33,827 bases of DNA from the NCBI GenBank assembly GCA_009787405.1, contig WRGA01000102.1:1-33827 (forward strand). The letters are read 5' to 3'. Every line of letters begins with the position of its first letter. Positions within the stretch are counted from its first letter, which is position 1. The position numbers and the translations under genes are program-made. The notes under the pieces are model-generated. The model had not been told where the DNA came from and did no database searches. It worked only from the letters and a program-made list of their open reading frames with translations. This document shows, one piece after another, positions 15,423 through 23,042 of this stretch. This DNA comes from Candidatus Azobacteroides sp. Its GTDB lineage: Bacteria; Bacteroidota; Bacteroidia; Bacteroidales; WRGA01.

Positions 15423-16691
15423 ATGTCGCACCCTCTGGCAGAACGAATGCGTCCCAAAACACTCGATGAATACATCGGGCAGAAACATTTAGTGGGAAAA
15501 AATGCCGTGTTGCGAAAAATGATCGATGGCGGGCGCATCAGTTCGTTTATTTTATGGGGCCCGCCCGGAGTAGGAAAAACCACGCTGGCCCAAATCATTT
15601 CCCGTCAACTTGAAATACCGTTTTATACGTTGAGCGCGGTCAATTCGGGAGTGAAAGAAGTGCGCGAAGTCATTGAAAAAGCAAAAAACGCCCGATTTTT
15701 CAATAACCGGAATCCGATTCTGTTTATCGATGAAATCCATCGTTTCAGCAAATCCCAGCAAGATTCGCTGTTGAGTGCGGTGGAAACGGGAATCGTGACA
15801 TTAATCGGCGCAACGACCGAAAATCCGTCTTTTGAAGTTATCCGTCCGTTATTGTCGCGGTGTCAGGTATATGTCCTGAAATCGTTGGAAAAAGAAGATT
15901 TGTTGGAGCTGCTGCATTATGCGTTGGCAAACGATGTCGAATTGAAAGAGAAAAGTATCAAACTCGAAGAAACGGACGCCATTTTACGGTATTCCGGAGG
16001 CGATGCCCGTAAGTTGCTGAATATTTTGGAATTGGTGGTAAATGCCGAGGAAGGCGACGAAATCGTGATCACAGACGAAAAAGTAACCGAGCGGTTACAG
16101 CAAAATCCGGCGGCATACGATAAAAACGGAGAAATGCATTACGACATTATATCCGCTTTCATCAAATCCATCCGGGGCAGCGACCCCGATGCCGCGATTT
16201 ATTGGCTGGCGCGTATGGTTGCGGGAGGAGAAGATCCGAAATTCATTGCACGGCGTCTGGTTATTTCGGCGGCCGAAGACATCGGCTTGGCCAATCCGAA
16301 TGCCTTATTGTTGGCCAATGCCTGTTTCGATGCGTTACAGAAAATCGGTTGGCCCGAAGGACGGATTTTATTGGCGGAGGCCACCGTTTATCTGGCATCG
16401 AGTCCGAAAAGTAATTCGGCGTATTTATCCGTCGAAGGCGCTTTGCAAGAGGTGAATGAAACCGGCAATATTCCCGTCCCGTTACATTTGCGGAATGCAC
16501 CCACTAAATTGATGAAAGAATTGAATTACGGGAAAAATTATCAATATGCACATGATTTCGAGAATAATTTTGTGCAACAAGACTATCTGCCGGAGGAAAT
16601 CAAAAACAGTCGTTTTTGGAAACCTCAAGACAATCCGTCGGAAAATAAATTGAAAGAACATTTGAATAGATTATGGAAAAACCGGTTTTGA
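15423..16691 (+). CDS. rarA: Replication-associated recombination protein A (AAA+ ATPase)
   Basis: This 422-residue protein belongs to the RarA/MgsA (WRNIP1-like) family, acting at stalled replication forks. Walker A is GPPGVGKTT (46-54) and Walker B is ILFIDEIHRF (99-108). The TLIGATTENPSFEV sensor-1 region and the C-terminal EDIGLANP, PKSNSAY and LRNAPTKLMKELNYGKNYQYAHD segments are typical. The ATG at 15423 gives the usual LAERMRPKTLDEYIGQ N-terminus. The ATG is placed only a few bases after a heptad repeat tract. Confidence 0.96.
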   Translation: MSHPLAERMRPKTLDEYIGQKHLVGKNAVLRKMIDGGRISSFILWGPPGVGKTTLAQIISRQLEIPFYTLSAVNSGVKEVREVIEKAKNARFFNNRNPILFIDEIHRFSKSQQDSLLSAVETGIVTLIGATTENPSFEVIRPLLSRCQVYVLKSLEKEDLLELLHYALANDVELKEKSIKLEETDAILRYSGGDARKLLNILELVVNAEEGDEIVITDEKVTERLQQNPAAYDKNGEMHYDIISAFIKSIRGSDPDAAIYWLARMVAGGEDPKFIARRLVISAAEDIGLANPNALLLANACFDALQKIGWPEGRILLAEATVYLASSPKSNSAYLSVEGALQEVNETGNIPVPLHLRNAPTKLMKELNYGKNYQYAHDFENNFVQQDYLPEEIKNSRFWKPQDNPSENKLKEHLNRLWKNRF

Positions 16692-16749
16692 TTTACGATT
16701 TCACAATTTACGATTTTACAATTTCATAATTCATAAATAATTTAACTCC

Positions 16750-18018
16750 ATGAGAAATTTGTACGTTATTGTTTGTTTTTGTTGTTGCATAAATCTGAAT
16801 GCACAAAACACCAAAATCAAAATTCTTCAACCGTTCAGGGTTGATCTGGAAATTGATTTTGACACGATGGGTAAAATTGCCGACCGGGCTTCGTATCTGG
16901 AAAATAAAGGGAGAGAAAACCTGACGCCTTCGGAAGACGAAGAGTTGGAAGGATATTACGAAAAATACGGAGATGAGACGGCATTATACGTCTGGGATAT
17001 TATCTGGGGATGCAGTTGGTATTGTGGCGGCGGGCCGAGAGAAGTAACGGCCTCTTCGTCGTTGAAATCCGTTCCCGTGAAAAAAGGAACTTCCGATTCG
17101 AAGGAACTCAAAGAATATTATTTAGAAAATCAACCGGAAAAATACATTCCCGACAGCATTACCTACGATGCAGGCAATGCTCACGATTTGTATTTGAAAA
17201 CAGCATGGGTGGAAGGAGTAAAAGGGTACGGAATCGGAGAGTATCTGACCTATACTTTTGATAATCATAGTGCTAGAATAACAACAATAAGTATTTACAA
17301 CGGATATGTGAAAAGCAAAAAGACATGGAAAGATAATTCCAGGGTTCGCTCCCTGAAAATGTACGTCAACGGAAAACCGTATGCCGTTTTACAGCTGAAG
17401 GATACCCCCGCCTGCCAGAATTTTGACTTGGGAGAGCCATTGGGACGTCGCCCGGACGGGAAAGATCTGGTGTTGAAATTTGAAATTACGGATGTTTATC
17501 CGGGCGATAAATACGACGATACCGCCATCACCGAATTGTTTTTTGACGGAATCGACGTTCATTGCGTCGGGAAAGGAACCCGAATTTTGATGAACGATCA
17601 TTCCCTTAAAAATATAGAGGCGATCAAAGCAGGCGATGTGGTCAAATCATTTGACATCACGCGAAACAATTACGTCGCATCAACGGTGAAGAAGGTGCAT
17701 AAAGCGACTCATGGCGAATTATTGAAATTAAAATTGGAAAATAATGCGGAAATAATGGTTACGGAAGAACATCCGTTTTTGACAAAAAATAAATCATGGT
17801 GTTCCCATGCTCCACAAAAAAGTTTGTACAATCAATGGATTGTCAATGAATATGAAGCAGGAGATCTGTTTGCATTTTATACCGGTGCAGAGAGTTTGAA
17901 CTATGTCAAATTGATCGAAATAGAGAAAATAAATTCACCGGGTACAGAAACCTATACGTTGGAATTGGAATCCGGCGATAATTTTATCGGGAACGGATTC
18001 ATTATCCGGGAAGAATGA
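16750..18018 (+). CDS. Secreted protein: NADase-type glycan-binding domain plus C-terminal Hint domain
   Basis: This 422-residue protein starts with a probable signal peptide (residues 1-18, cleaved before QN). A region at about 150-268 (AWVEGVKGYGIGEYLTY, ISIYNGYVKSKKTW, ITELFFDG) resembles the NADase-type glycan-binding/discoidin-like domain. A Hint (hedgehog/intein) domain spans about 272-422. It begins at Cys272 in HCVGKGTRILM, has NIEAIKAGDVVKSFD and the TxxH motif TEEHPF (338-343), and ends with LELESGDNFIGNGFIIREE. The canonical C-terminal His-Asn pair and a downstream extein are absent, so self-cleavage or ester formation at Cys272 is more plausible than splicing. The role is unknown. 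Confidence 0.75.
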   Translation: MRNLYVIVCFCCCINLNAQNTKIKILQPFRVDLEIDFDTMGKIADRASYLENKGRENLTPSEDEELEGYYEKYGDETALYVWDIIWGCSWYCGGGPREVTASSSLKSVPVKKGTSDSKELKEYYLENQPEKYIPDSITYDAGNAHDLYLKTAWVEGVKGYGIGEYLTYTFDNHSARITTISIYNGYVKSKKTWKDNSRVRSLKMYVNGKPYAVLQLKDTPACQNFDLGEPLGRRPDGKDLVLKFEITDVYPGDKYDDTAITELFFDGIDVHCVGKGTRILMNDHSLKNIEAIKAGDVVKSFDITRNNYVASTVKKVHKATHGELLKLKLENNAEIMVTEEHPFLTKNKSWCSHAPQKSLYNQWIVNEYEAGDLFAFYTGAESLNYVKLIEIEKINSPGTETYTLELESGDNFIGNGFIIREE

Positions 18019-18132
18019 TTTTTAATGAACAGCTGCGTCAGTCATTCATAAGTATATGGAAAAACAATTTATATTTTAAATTAAATTCTGTCATGTACGT
18101 AAATTGTAAATGGTCTAATTGTAAAATTAATA

Positions 18133-19269
18133 ATGCTTGATTTCAAAAAAATTCCGTCGCCTTGTTATGTGATGGAAGAAAATTTGTTGCGGAAAAATCT
18201 GGAGTTGATCCGTTCGGTCAAAGAACGTGCGGATGTAAACATCATTTTGGCTTTCAAGGCCTTTGCAATGTGGAAGGCTTTTCCGATTATCCGGGAATAC
18301 ATTCCGTATTCGACGGCGAGTTCGATTTATGAAGCACAATTGGCTTACGAAGAAATGGGAAGCAAAGCTCATACCTATTCGCCGGCCTATACGGAAGCAG
18401 ACTTTCCGGTTATTTTGAAATACAGCAGTCACATCACGTTTAATTCCGTTGAGCAGTACCATCGTTTCAAGTCGGCGGTGGAAGCCCATCCCGAAAAAAT
18501 ATCGTGCGGATTGCGCATCAATCCCGAATATTCCGAAGTCGAAACAGATTTATACAACCCGTGTTCTCCGCAATCGCGATTGGGAATTTTATGCGGAAAT
18601 TTAAAAGAAATCCCCGAAGGCATCGAAGGGTTGCATTTCCATGCCTTATGCGAATCTTCGTCGTATGCTCTGGAAAGAACGTTGCAGGCGGTCGAGGAAA
18701 GGATCGGACAATTTTTTCCCCGCATCAAATGGCTGAACATGGGAGGCGGACACTTGATGACACGCAAGGATTATGACGTGGAGCATTTGATTTCGTTATT
18801 GAAAAGTTTTAAACGAAAATATCCGCATTTGGAAATTATTCTTGAACCCGGAAGCGCTTTCGTTTGGCAAACCGGAGTGTTGGTTGCCGATGTGGTGGAT
18901 ATTGTCGATAACGGAGGAATAAAAACGGCGATATTAAATGTTTCGTTTACCTGTCATTTGCCCGATTGTTTGGAAATGCCGTATAAACCCGTTATTCGAA
19001 ACGCCACGGATGAAATCGAAGGAAAACCGGTTTACCGGATGGGCGGAAACAGTTGCCTGGCCGGTGATTTTATGGGAAACTGGTCTTTTGACAAACCGCT
19101 GAAAATCGGCGATAAAATTGTTTTCGAAGACATGATTCATTACACGATGGTCAAAACCACGATGTTCAACGGCATTCCTCATCCCGCAATCGGATTATGG
19201 ACAAAAGACAATGAATTTCAGTTGTACCGCGAGTTTGGATATGATGATTATAAGAACAGAATGTCTTGA
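18133..19269 (+). CDS. nspC: Carboxynorspermidine/carboxyspermidine decarboxylase
   Basis: This 378-residue PLP decarboxylase of the alanine racemase fold (type III) catalyses the last step of the carboxyspermidine route to spermidine. The cofactor lysine is Lys42 in AFKAFAMW. The glycine-rich phosphate-binding loop NMGGGHL, EPGSAFVWQTG and the active-site cysteine segment GNSCLAGDFMG are present. Length and motifs fit NspC better than diaminopimelate decarboxylase, which is encoded separately at 29914-31074. The partner dehydrogenase gene is not in the window. The start follows an AAATTGTAAA-type low-complexity leader. Confidence 0.94.
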   Translation: MLDFKKIPSPCYVMEENLLRKNLELIRSVKERADVNIILAFKAFAMWKAFPIIREYIPYSTASSIYEAQLAYEEMGSKAHTYSPAYTEADFPVILKYSSHITFNSVEQYHRFKSAVEAHPEKISCGLRINPEYSEVETDLYNPCSPQSRLGILCGNLKEIPEGIEGLHFHALCESSSYALERTLQAVEERIGQFFPRIKWLNMGGGHLMTRKDYDVEHLISLLKSFKRKYPHLEIILEPGSAFVWQTGVLVADVVDIVDNGGIKTAILNVSFTCHLPDCLEMPYKPVIRNATDEIEGKPVYRMGGNSCLAGDFMGNWSFDKPLKIGDKIVFEDMIHYTMVKTTMFNGIPHPAIGLWTKDNEFQLYREFGYDDYKNRMS

Positions 19270-19302
19270 AAGTTAAGAGTTAAGAGTTAAGAGTTAAGAG
19301 TT
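19267..19302. repeat. Heptanucleotide repeat (GTTAAGA)n
   Basis: Four near-perfect copies of GTTAAGA follow the nspC stop directly, ending in a degenerate GTTGAAA. It is the same heptad family as the tracts before rarA, near 19750 and before the AI-2E family gene at 33579. Confidence 0.8.
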
Positions 19303-19351
19303 GAAAGCTGGAAATTGAGGGTTGAATATTTATTCAATATAAAAAATATTT

Positions 19352-19692
19352 AATGATTATCGGATGTTGCACCTACCTATCCCCGTGGTGGGGTGTAAAA
19401 AATGTATTATTCGTTTTTTTGAAAAATCCGGCCTGAAAAATGTAGTTTTCTGTCCCATAGGGACAATATATTGGTAGAAAAGAGAATTCCTCCGGTGACC
19501 GAAGTCCCGTCAGGGACGTAATGCGGGAAGGAAAACATTTTGTCCCTGACGGGACAAGGGGAAGGTGGGATGTTTTTCTACCGATATAACGTCCCTGACG
19601 GGACAAAAAACAACGAATATTTTTTTGAAACATTGACACATTTTTTATATTCCGGCTGCGGGAATAGCCGGGTATAACATCCGATAATCATT
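19352..19692. mobile_element. 341-bp noncoding element with 17-bp terminal inverted repeats
   Basis: AATGATTATCGGATGTT at 19352-19368 is matched by its exact reverse complement at 19676-19692. Inside are four short palindromes of the GTCCC...GGGAC type at 19451-19465, 19504-19517, 19542-19555 and 19591-19604, with TATCGGTAGAAA-like phrases pointing inward from each end. The left half resembles the reverse complement of the right half, so the element is a large imperfect palindrome. A second copy starts at 33715. There is no ORF, so it would be non-autonomous (MITE- or REP-like). No clear target duplication was seen. The remaining parts of the 19270-19813 gap are heptad repeats and AT-rich sequence. 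Confidence 0.75.
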
Positions 19693-19741
19693 TAAATCAA
19701 TTAATTATTACTATTTACGCGACTTAAGCGCTTAATCCTAT

Positions 19742-19769
19742 AACTCTTAATTCTTAACTCTTAACTTAT
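19742..19769. repeat. Heptanucleotide tract (TTAACTC-like)
   Basis: Tandem AACTCTTAATTCTTAACTCT-type units lie just downstream of the minus-strand gene that ends at 19814. They are another member of the heptad family. Confidence 0.7.
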
Positions 19770-19813
19770 AAAGTTGAGCGGGATTCAAGTGGATTTTTAA
19801 AAACGAAAAATCG

Positions 19814-20662
19814 CTACACAAATTCATGATGAATGACTTCTCCGACAATTTCGAGCGGGATGCCGGAAATCTCGGCGGCTGTGGCAGAATAAGAACTGGA
19901 CGAAGAACCGATGATTTTATTTGTTCTCGACAAAGCATACAATTCGACCAAGGCGTTTTTTATACCTTCCTCGGAATTTCTTGCCAAAATATCGGATGTA
20001 CAAATAATTCTTTCCCCGAAGAGTTCCCGGAATTGATCTTTTACCTTTTCCGAGTCGGAAGCCAAGAAAAAAGTGACATTTTCGTTTTGTTTGATTTCTT
20101 GTCCGATTCGTTGAACAAATAATTCGGTCGGACTGAAACGAATGGATTGTTCGTTATCGGAGCGGCGGATATGGATTCCGATCGTATCGGCATGGAATAA
20201 AGACGTTAAAGTTTCGATTCTGTGTCTTGATTCATGATTCGGAATAAACAGTTTATATCTGTTGTCCCCCGGATGCAGACGAAGATAAGACGCACAATAT
20301 ACTTTTTCCGATTCTTTGATCGCGGAAAAGTCATATCCCCCCTTTAATTGATAAAACACCTCTTTTTCGGGTATTCTTTTGTTAAAATAAAATTTTTGAA
20401 ATAAAAGAGGGAATCTAAAATTTTTATTTCTCGGCCTGTCGTATAAGAAATAGTCGGAAATGGCGGCATCTTTGATGAAAATATTCGGAAATTCGGTTAT
20501 CGGATCGAATAAAGCTTTGAAATCACACCCCATTCCCCAATCTTTAAACCAAATGATTTCGACCCTGGTCGTTTTATCCTTGAACAATGAAAATGCCGAA
20601 TCGATTACGCGCATTCTGTTGCATAATCCTCCGACGGGAACCAATGTCAATTTACCGGACAT
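19814..20662 (-). CDS. Fucosyltransferase-like glycosyltransferase
   Basis: The 282-residue product shows GGLCNRMR at residues 11-18 and IGIHIRRSD at 161-169. This pair matches the GDP-binding HxRRxD motif of the O-fucosyltransferase/alpha-1,2- and alpha-1,6-fucosyltransferase superfamily. A late VELYALSRTNKIIGSSSSSYS segment resembles the conserved end of that fold. The donor is probably GDP-fucose or another GDP sugar, and the acceptor is unknown. No membrane segment is seen. The gene stands alone between a repeat element and a terminator, with a -7 box upstream. Confidence 0.7.
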   Translation of the reverse strand: MSGKLTLVPVGGLCNRMRVIDSAFSLFKDKTTRVEIIWFKDWGMGCDFKALFDPITEFPNIFIKDAAISDYFLYDRPRNKNFRFPLLFQKFYFNKRIPEKEVFYQLKGGYDFSAIKESEKVYCASYLRLHPGDNRYKLFIPNHESRHRIETLTSLFHADTIGIHIRRSDNEQSIRFSPTELFVQRIGQEIKQNENVTFFLASDSEKVKDQFRELFGERIICTSDILARNSEEGIKNALVELYALSRTNKIIGSSSSSYSATAAEISGIPLEIVGEVIHHEFV

Positions 20663-20710
20663 CTTGCTTTGTATTGATACGAGCCGAGGTTACAAGATTT
20701 ATAATCTTCG

Positions 20711-20718
20711 CAAATATA
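20711..20718 (-). promoter_or_regulatory. -7 box for the fucosyltransferase-like gene
   Basis: On the minus strand this reads TATATTTG, a full match to TAnnTTTG, 49 bp before the start codon at 20662. No TTG at the expected distance was found because a terminator hairpin occupies the -33 position. Confidence 0.45.
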
Positions 20719-20729
20719 CAAAATATAAT

Positions 20730-20758
20730 AAAAAAACGCAGCTTATTATTAAGCTGCG
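20730..20758 (-). terminator. Intrinsic terminator on the minus strand
   Basis: CGCAGCTTA (20737-20745) and TAAGCTGCG (20750-20758) form a perfect 9-bp stem with loop TTAT. On the minus strand the stem is followed by seven T residues (20736-20730). It would end transcripts of the small gene at 21009-21335. It insulates the fucosyltransferase-like gene, whose -7 box begins 11 bp further on. Confidence 0.8.
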
Positions 20759-20763
20759 TAAAA

Positions 20764-20779
20764 AAACTTAATTAAGTTT
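20764..20779. repeat. 16-bp perfect palindrome
   Basis: AAACTTAATTAAGTTT is self-complementary and lies beside the terminator at 20730-20758. It is AT-rich and could be a protein-binding site or chance. A simple (AATG)4 tract follows at 20820-20835. Confidence 0.5.
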
Positions 20780-20865
20780 GTTTTATGCATTCTGTTTCCA
20801 GAATAAGAATAAACTAGCAAATGAATGAATGAATGAATTTAATTATAATATGTTTATTCTATATG

Positions 20866-20903
20866 AACATGCCTCCCGGCGTGTTATTATACCTCCCGGT
20901 ATA
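20866..20903 (-). other. Two tandem hairpins with GGGA tetraloops
   Basis: AACATGCC (20866-20873) pairs with GGCGTGTT (20878-20885), and TATACC (20888-20893) pairs with GGTATA (20898-20903). Both loops are TCCC on the plus strand, which is GGGA (a GNRA tetraloop) on the minus strand. The stems differ in sequence but keep the closing CC/GG. They lie in the 3' region of the minus-strand gene at 21009-21335. TTTTT follows the second hairpin on the plus strand, so a weak plus-strand terminator is an alternative reading. Confidence 0.55.
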
Positions 20904-21008
20904 TTTTTGGCATTTAATTTTTACAATAATTGTTTCTATTCGTTTTATGATAAAGCAGGATTTATGTATTTTTCAGAATAATTCATATACTTATTGATCA
21001 CGTGTTTT

Positions 21009-21335
21009 TCATCTCGTGTTTGGATTTTCTTCCAGATATAACCAACCGTCTATTAAATTTTTCATCTTTTCTGCGATACAAGTTCTGACGCACCTTACGC
21101 TAATAATTCGGTCTGAGGTGTCAATGTTGATATCCGCACAACGTTTATGATAAGTAATATCGGCTCCGATAATATCATTAAGACTCGTGTGATAAGGTAC
21201 ATTACCCTCTATTTTAATTTCTTCTTTTTCAAGATCCACCCGGATGAAATCCGGAACAAAGACTAACTTCAGACGTCCTTTTATTAACGCGTTCCATATA
21301 TCTGATTTAGCTTCATAAAAATAATTTCGATTCAT
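21009..21335 (-). CDS. Hypothetical protein
   Basis: This 108-residue protein is not recognised. It is predicted soluble and mixed alpha/beta, with no signal peptide or membrane segment and three cysteines in the second half (including RCVRTC). The ATG at 21335 is supported by a -7 box (TATCTTTG on the minus strand at 21398-21405) about 63 bp upstream. It stands alone, followed by tandem hairpins and a strong terminator. Confidence 0.6.
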   Translation of the reverse strand: MNRNYFYEAKSDIWNALIKGRLKLVFVPDFIRVDLEKEEIKIEGNVPYHTSLNDIIGADITYHKRCADINIDTSDRIISVRCVRTCIAEKMKNLIDGWLYLEENPNTR

Positions 21336-21397
21336 TTCTTTTAATCTTGTTCAGGGGGATAATATCTTGATAATATCCGCAGTTTGAATTTCGACTA

Positions 21398-21405
21398 CAA
21401 AGATA
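21398..21405 (-). promoter_or_regulatory. -7 box for the gene at 21009-21335
   Basis: On the minus strand this reads TATCTTTG, matching TAnnTTTG. No clear -33 TTG is present. The 338-bp gap between this gene and the divergent regulator gene is otherwise AT-rich with no supported gene. Confidence 0.4.
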
Positions 21406-21642
21406 ATGTTTATTATTCATATTGTAAAATATATTATAAAATACTTTATTATATTTAACATTTTTTCAGATAAATAACAAGGTATGAAAGGACGCTGCGT
21501 TTTTGTAAATTACTGATTTTTAAAATATTATATATTTTTAAAAAAATCCGGTAATGATTAAAAGACAAAAATTAAAATATCCCATAAATCCTCTGTCAGG
21601 AATAAAGGAAGCACAAAGATACGAAGTTTTTTCTTTTTTTCT

Positions 21643-21650
21643 TACCTTTG
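21643..21650 (+). promoter_or_regulatory. -7 box for the MarR-type regulator
   Basis: TACCTTTG matches TAnnTTTG. Transcription would begin near 21657, which makes the longer open frame from 21554 untranslatable and supports the ATG at 21674. Confidence 0.5.
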
Positions 21651-21673
21651 ACTGTTCAAAAAGAATTAACAAT

Positions 21674-22159
21674 ATGGCAGAAAAAGAAAAATCACCATTT
21701 GCAACAGATAACCTTGCAGAAGACAGCGGCTTTTTAATGTTACAAGTTTCGAGCTTGTGGGCAGATTGCCATGATAGAATATTGAAAAAATATTATGATC
21801 TTTCCCACATGCAATATGCCGTATTAGCAAGTATTTATTGGCTCGTTTTGCATAGCGAAAAACAAGTCACTCAAACCATACTTTCCCAACATACCAAAAT
21901 AAACCCCATGGCCATCTCTCAAATGCTTAAAGTGCTGGAAGCCAAAGGATACATATACCGGACAACGCACTTGAACGATGTCAGAGCAAAAGCCGTCGAT
22001 CTCACGCAACAAGGACAGGAGCTGATGAATAAAGCTGTTTTGACCATATTGGAGGTGGATACCAAGTTTTTCCAAATATTAGGCAAAAATGTCAAACATT
22101 TTAATCGCTATATGTTTGAGTTGCTTCAAGCCAATGAGTATAAAAACGGCTCGATGTAA
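21674..22159 (+). CDS. MarR family winged-helix transcriptional regulator
   Basis: This 161-residue protein has the MarR layout: an N-terminal dimerisation helix (DSGFLMLQVSSLWADCHDRIL), the winged-helix segment VTQTILSQHTKINPMAISQMLKVLEAKGYIYR and the basic wing THLNDVRAKAVDLTQQGQEL. It would repress or activate nearby or distant genes in response to a small ligand. The target is unknown and no efflux or catabolic gene is adjacent. The start at 21674 (MAEKEKSP) is chosen over the upstream frame because a promoter -7 box lies between them. Confidence 0.88.
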   Translation: MAEKEKSPFATDNLAEDSGFLMLQVSSLWADCHDRILKKYYDLSHMQYAVLASIYWLVLHSEKQVTQTILSQHTKINPMAISQMLKVLEAKGYIYRTTHLNDVRAKAVDLTQQGQELMNKAVLTILEVDTKFFQILGKNVKHFNRYMFELLQANEYKNGSM

Positions 22160-22230
22160 CCCGATTCTCAATAAAAATTCCCTCAGATTTTGGTCGTGAT
22201 CAAGTTCCGGTTTAAAATATCGGGATAAAT

Positions 22231-22272
22231 AAAAAAGGAAAAATTGCCGAATTTGACAATTTTTCCTTTTTT
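22231..22272. terminator. Bidirectional terminator between regulator and tRNA-Arg
   Basis: A perfect 16-bp stem (22231-22246 with 22257-22272) surrounds a 10-nt loop. One side starts with six A and the other ends with six T, so it has a T-run after the stem on both strands. It serves the regulator gene on the plus strand and the tRNA on the minus strand. Confidence 0.85.
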
Positions 22273-22273
22273 G

Positions 22274-22346
22274 TGACCCCGACAGGACTCAAACCTGTGA
22301 CCTCCGGAACCGGAATCCGACGTTCTATTCACTAAACTACGGGGCC
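22274..22346 (-). tRNA. tRNA-Arg (anticodon CCG)
   Basis: Read on the minus strand, the sequence folds as a 73-nt tRNA. The acceptor stem is GGCCCCG/CGGGGTC with one G-T pair, the D stem GTTT/GAAC, the anticodon stem TCGGA/TCCGG, and the loop TTCCGGT gives anticodon CCG for codon CGG. The T stem is ACAGG/CCTGT. The discriminator is A and CCA is not encoded. A strong terminator follows directly. Confidence 0.95.
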
Positions 22347-22393
22347 GAATCGCAGCGCAAAAGTACATAATTATTCGTTTTTTCCAAACAAAA

Positions 22394-22975
22394 TTACCGG
22401 ACTATTTTTTCGGATGAAAAAAATCGGATGTCCGGGAAAAATTGTTCGAAGTTCGATCGGAAACCGGCGTAATTTTCTTTGAGAATTTTTATCGCATCGC
22501 CCGATTTATCGGGCAGGCTGGTATGCTTTGCCATAATATGCAAGGCATTGCCGATGCCTGAAAGTTTGGCGTAAGATTGCAGACGTTTGTGCTTGATCAA
22601 AAACGGAAGGAATAATTTGACCTCCCACGGAATACTGATCCAATGTTTAAGCAATGTCCGGTAACAAAATCCGGCGAAAGTATTTAAATCGACGGAAGCA
22701 TATCGGCTGAAATCGGCGGCCAGAAAATGATCGTAAAAAATATCGACGACAACTCCCGCATATTTTCCGTAAACGGGACGAAGCATTTTTTTACTTTCCG
22801 CGACGGCCGGATGTTGATCGGAAAATTCGTCGATGGCACGGTGAAGGATAATTCCGTGGGCAATTTCGGGCGGATATTCATTCACTTTTTTCCCTTTGAC
22901 ATGATCTGCGATAAAATTTCCGACAAGCAGATTCTCGTCATTATCCGACAGATATAAATGCATCAAATAATTCAT
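22394..22975 (-). CDS. acpH: Acyl carrier protein phosphodiesterase (AcpH/DUF479 family)
   Basis: The 193-residue product starts MNYLMHLYLSDNDENLLVGNFIADHVKG and has the His/Asp residues typical of the family (HRAID at 45-49, DIFYDHFLA at 78-86). AcpH removes the 4'-phosphopantetheine arm from holo-ACP, although many family members are untested. The start codon lies only 5 nt from the end of a -7 box (22980-22987), so the transcript may be leaderless. It is divergent from the radical SAM gene. Confidence 0.88.
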   Translation of the reverse strand: MNYLMHLYLSDNDENLLVGNFIADHVKGKKVNEYPPEIAHGIILHRAIDEFSDQHPAVAESKKMLRPVYGKYAGVVVDIFYDHFLAADFSRYASVDLNTFAGFCYRTLLKHWISIPWEVKLFLPFLIKHKRLQSYAKLSGIGNALHIMAKHTSLPDKSGDAIKILKENYAGFRSNFEQFFPDIRFFSSEKIVR

Positions 22976-22979
22976 GCTG

Positions 22980-23003
22980 CAAAGATAATATAAACTACCT
23001 TTG
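22980..23003. promoter_or_regulatory. Overlapping divergent -7 boxes
   Basis: CAAAGATA (22980-22987) reads TATCTTTG on the minus strand and TACCTTTG (22996-23003) reads directly on the plus strand. Both match TAnnTTTG and they are only 8 bp apart, back to back. The minus box serves acpH and the plus box the radical SAM gene. RNA polymerase footprints at the two sites would collide, so use is probably mutually exclusive. Confidence 0.5.
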
Positions 23004-23042
23004 CATCTAAGAATTAAGGATGTCGCAAAAAACGGTTTTATT

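Noticed and set aside
21554-21673. N-terminal extension of the MarR-type regulator
   Set aside because: A -7 box at 21643-21650 lies inside it, and MarR proteins begin near the MAEKEK start.
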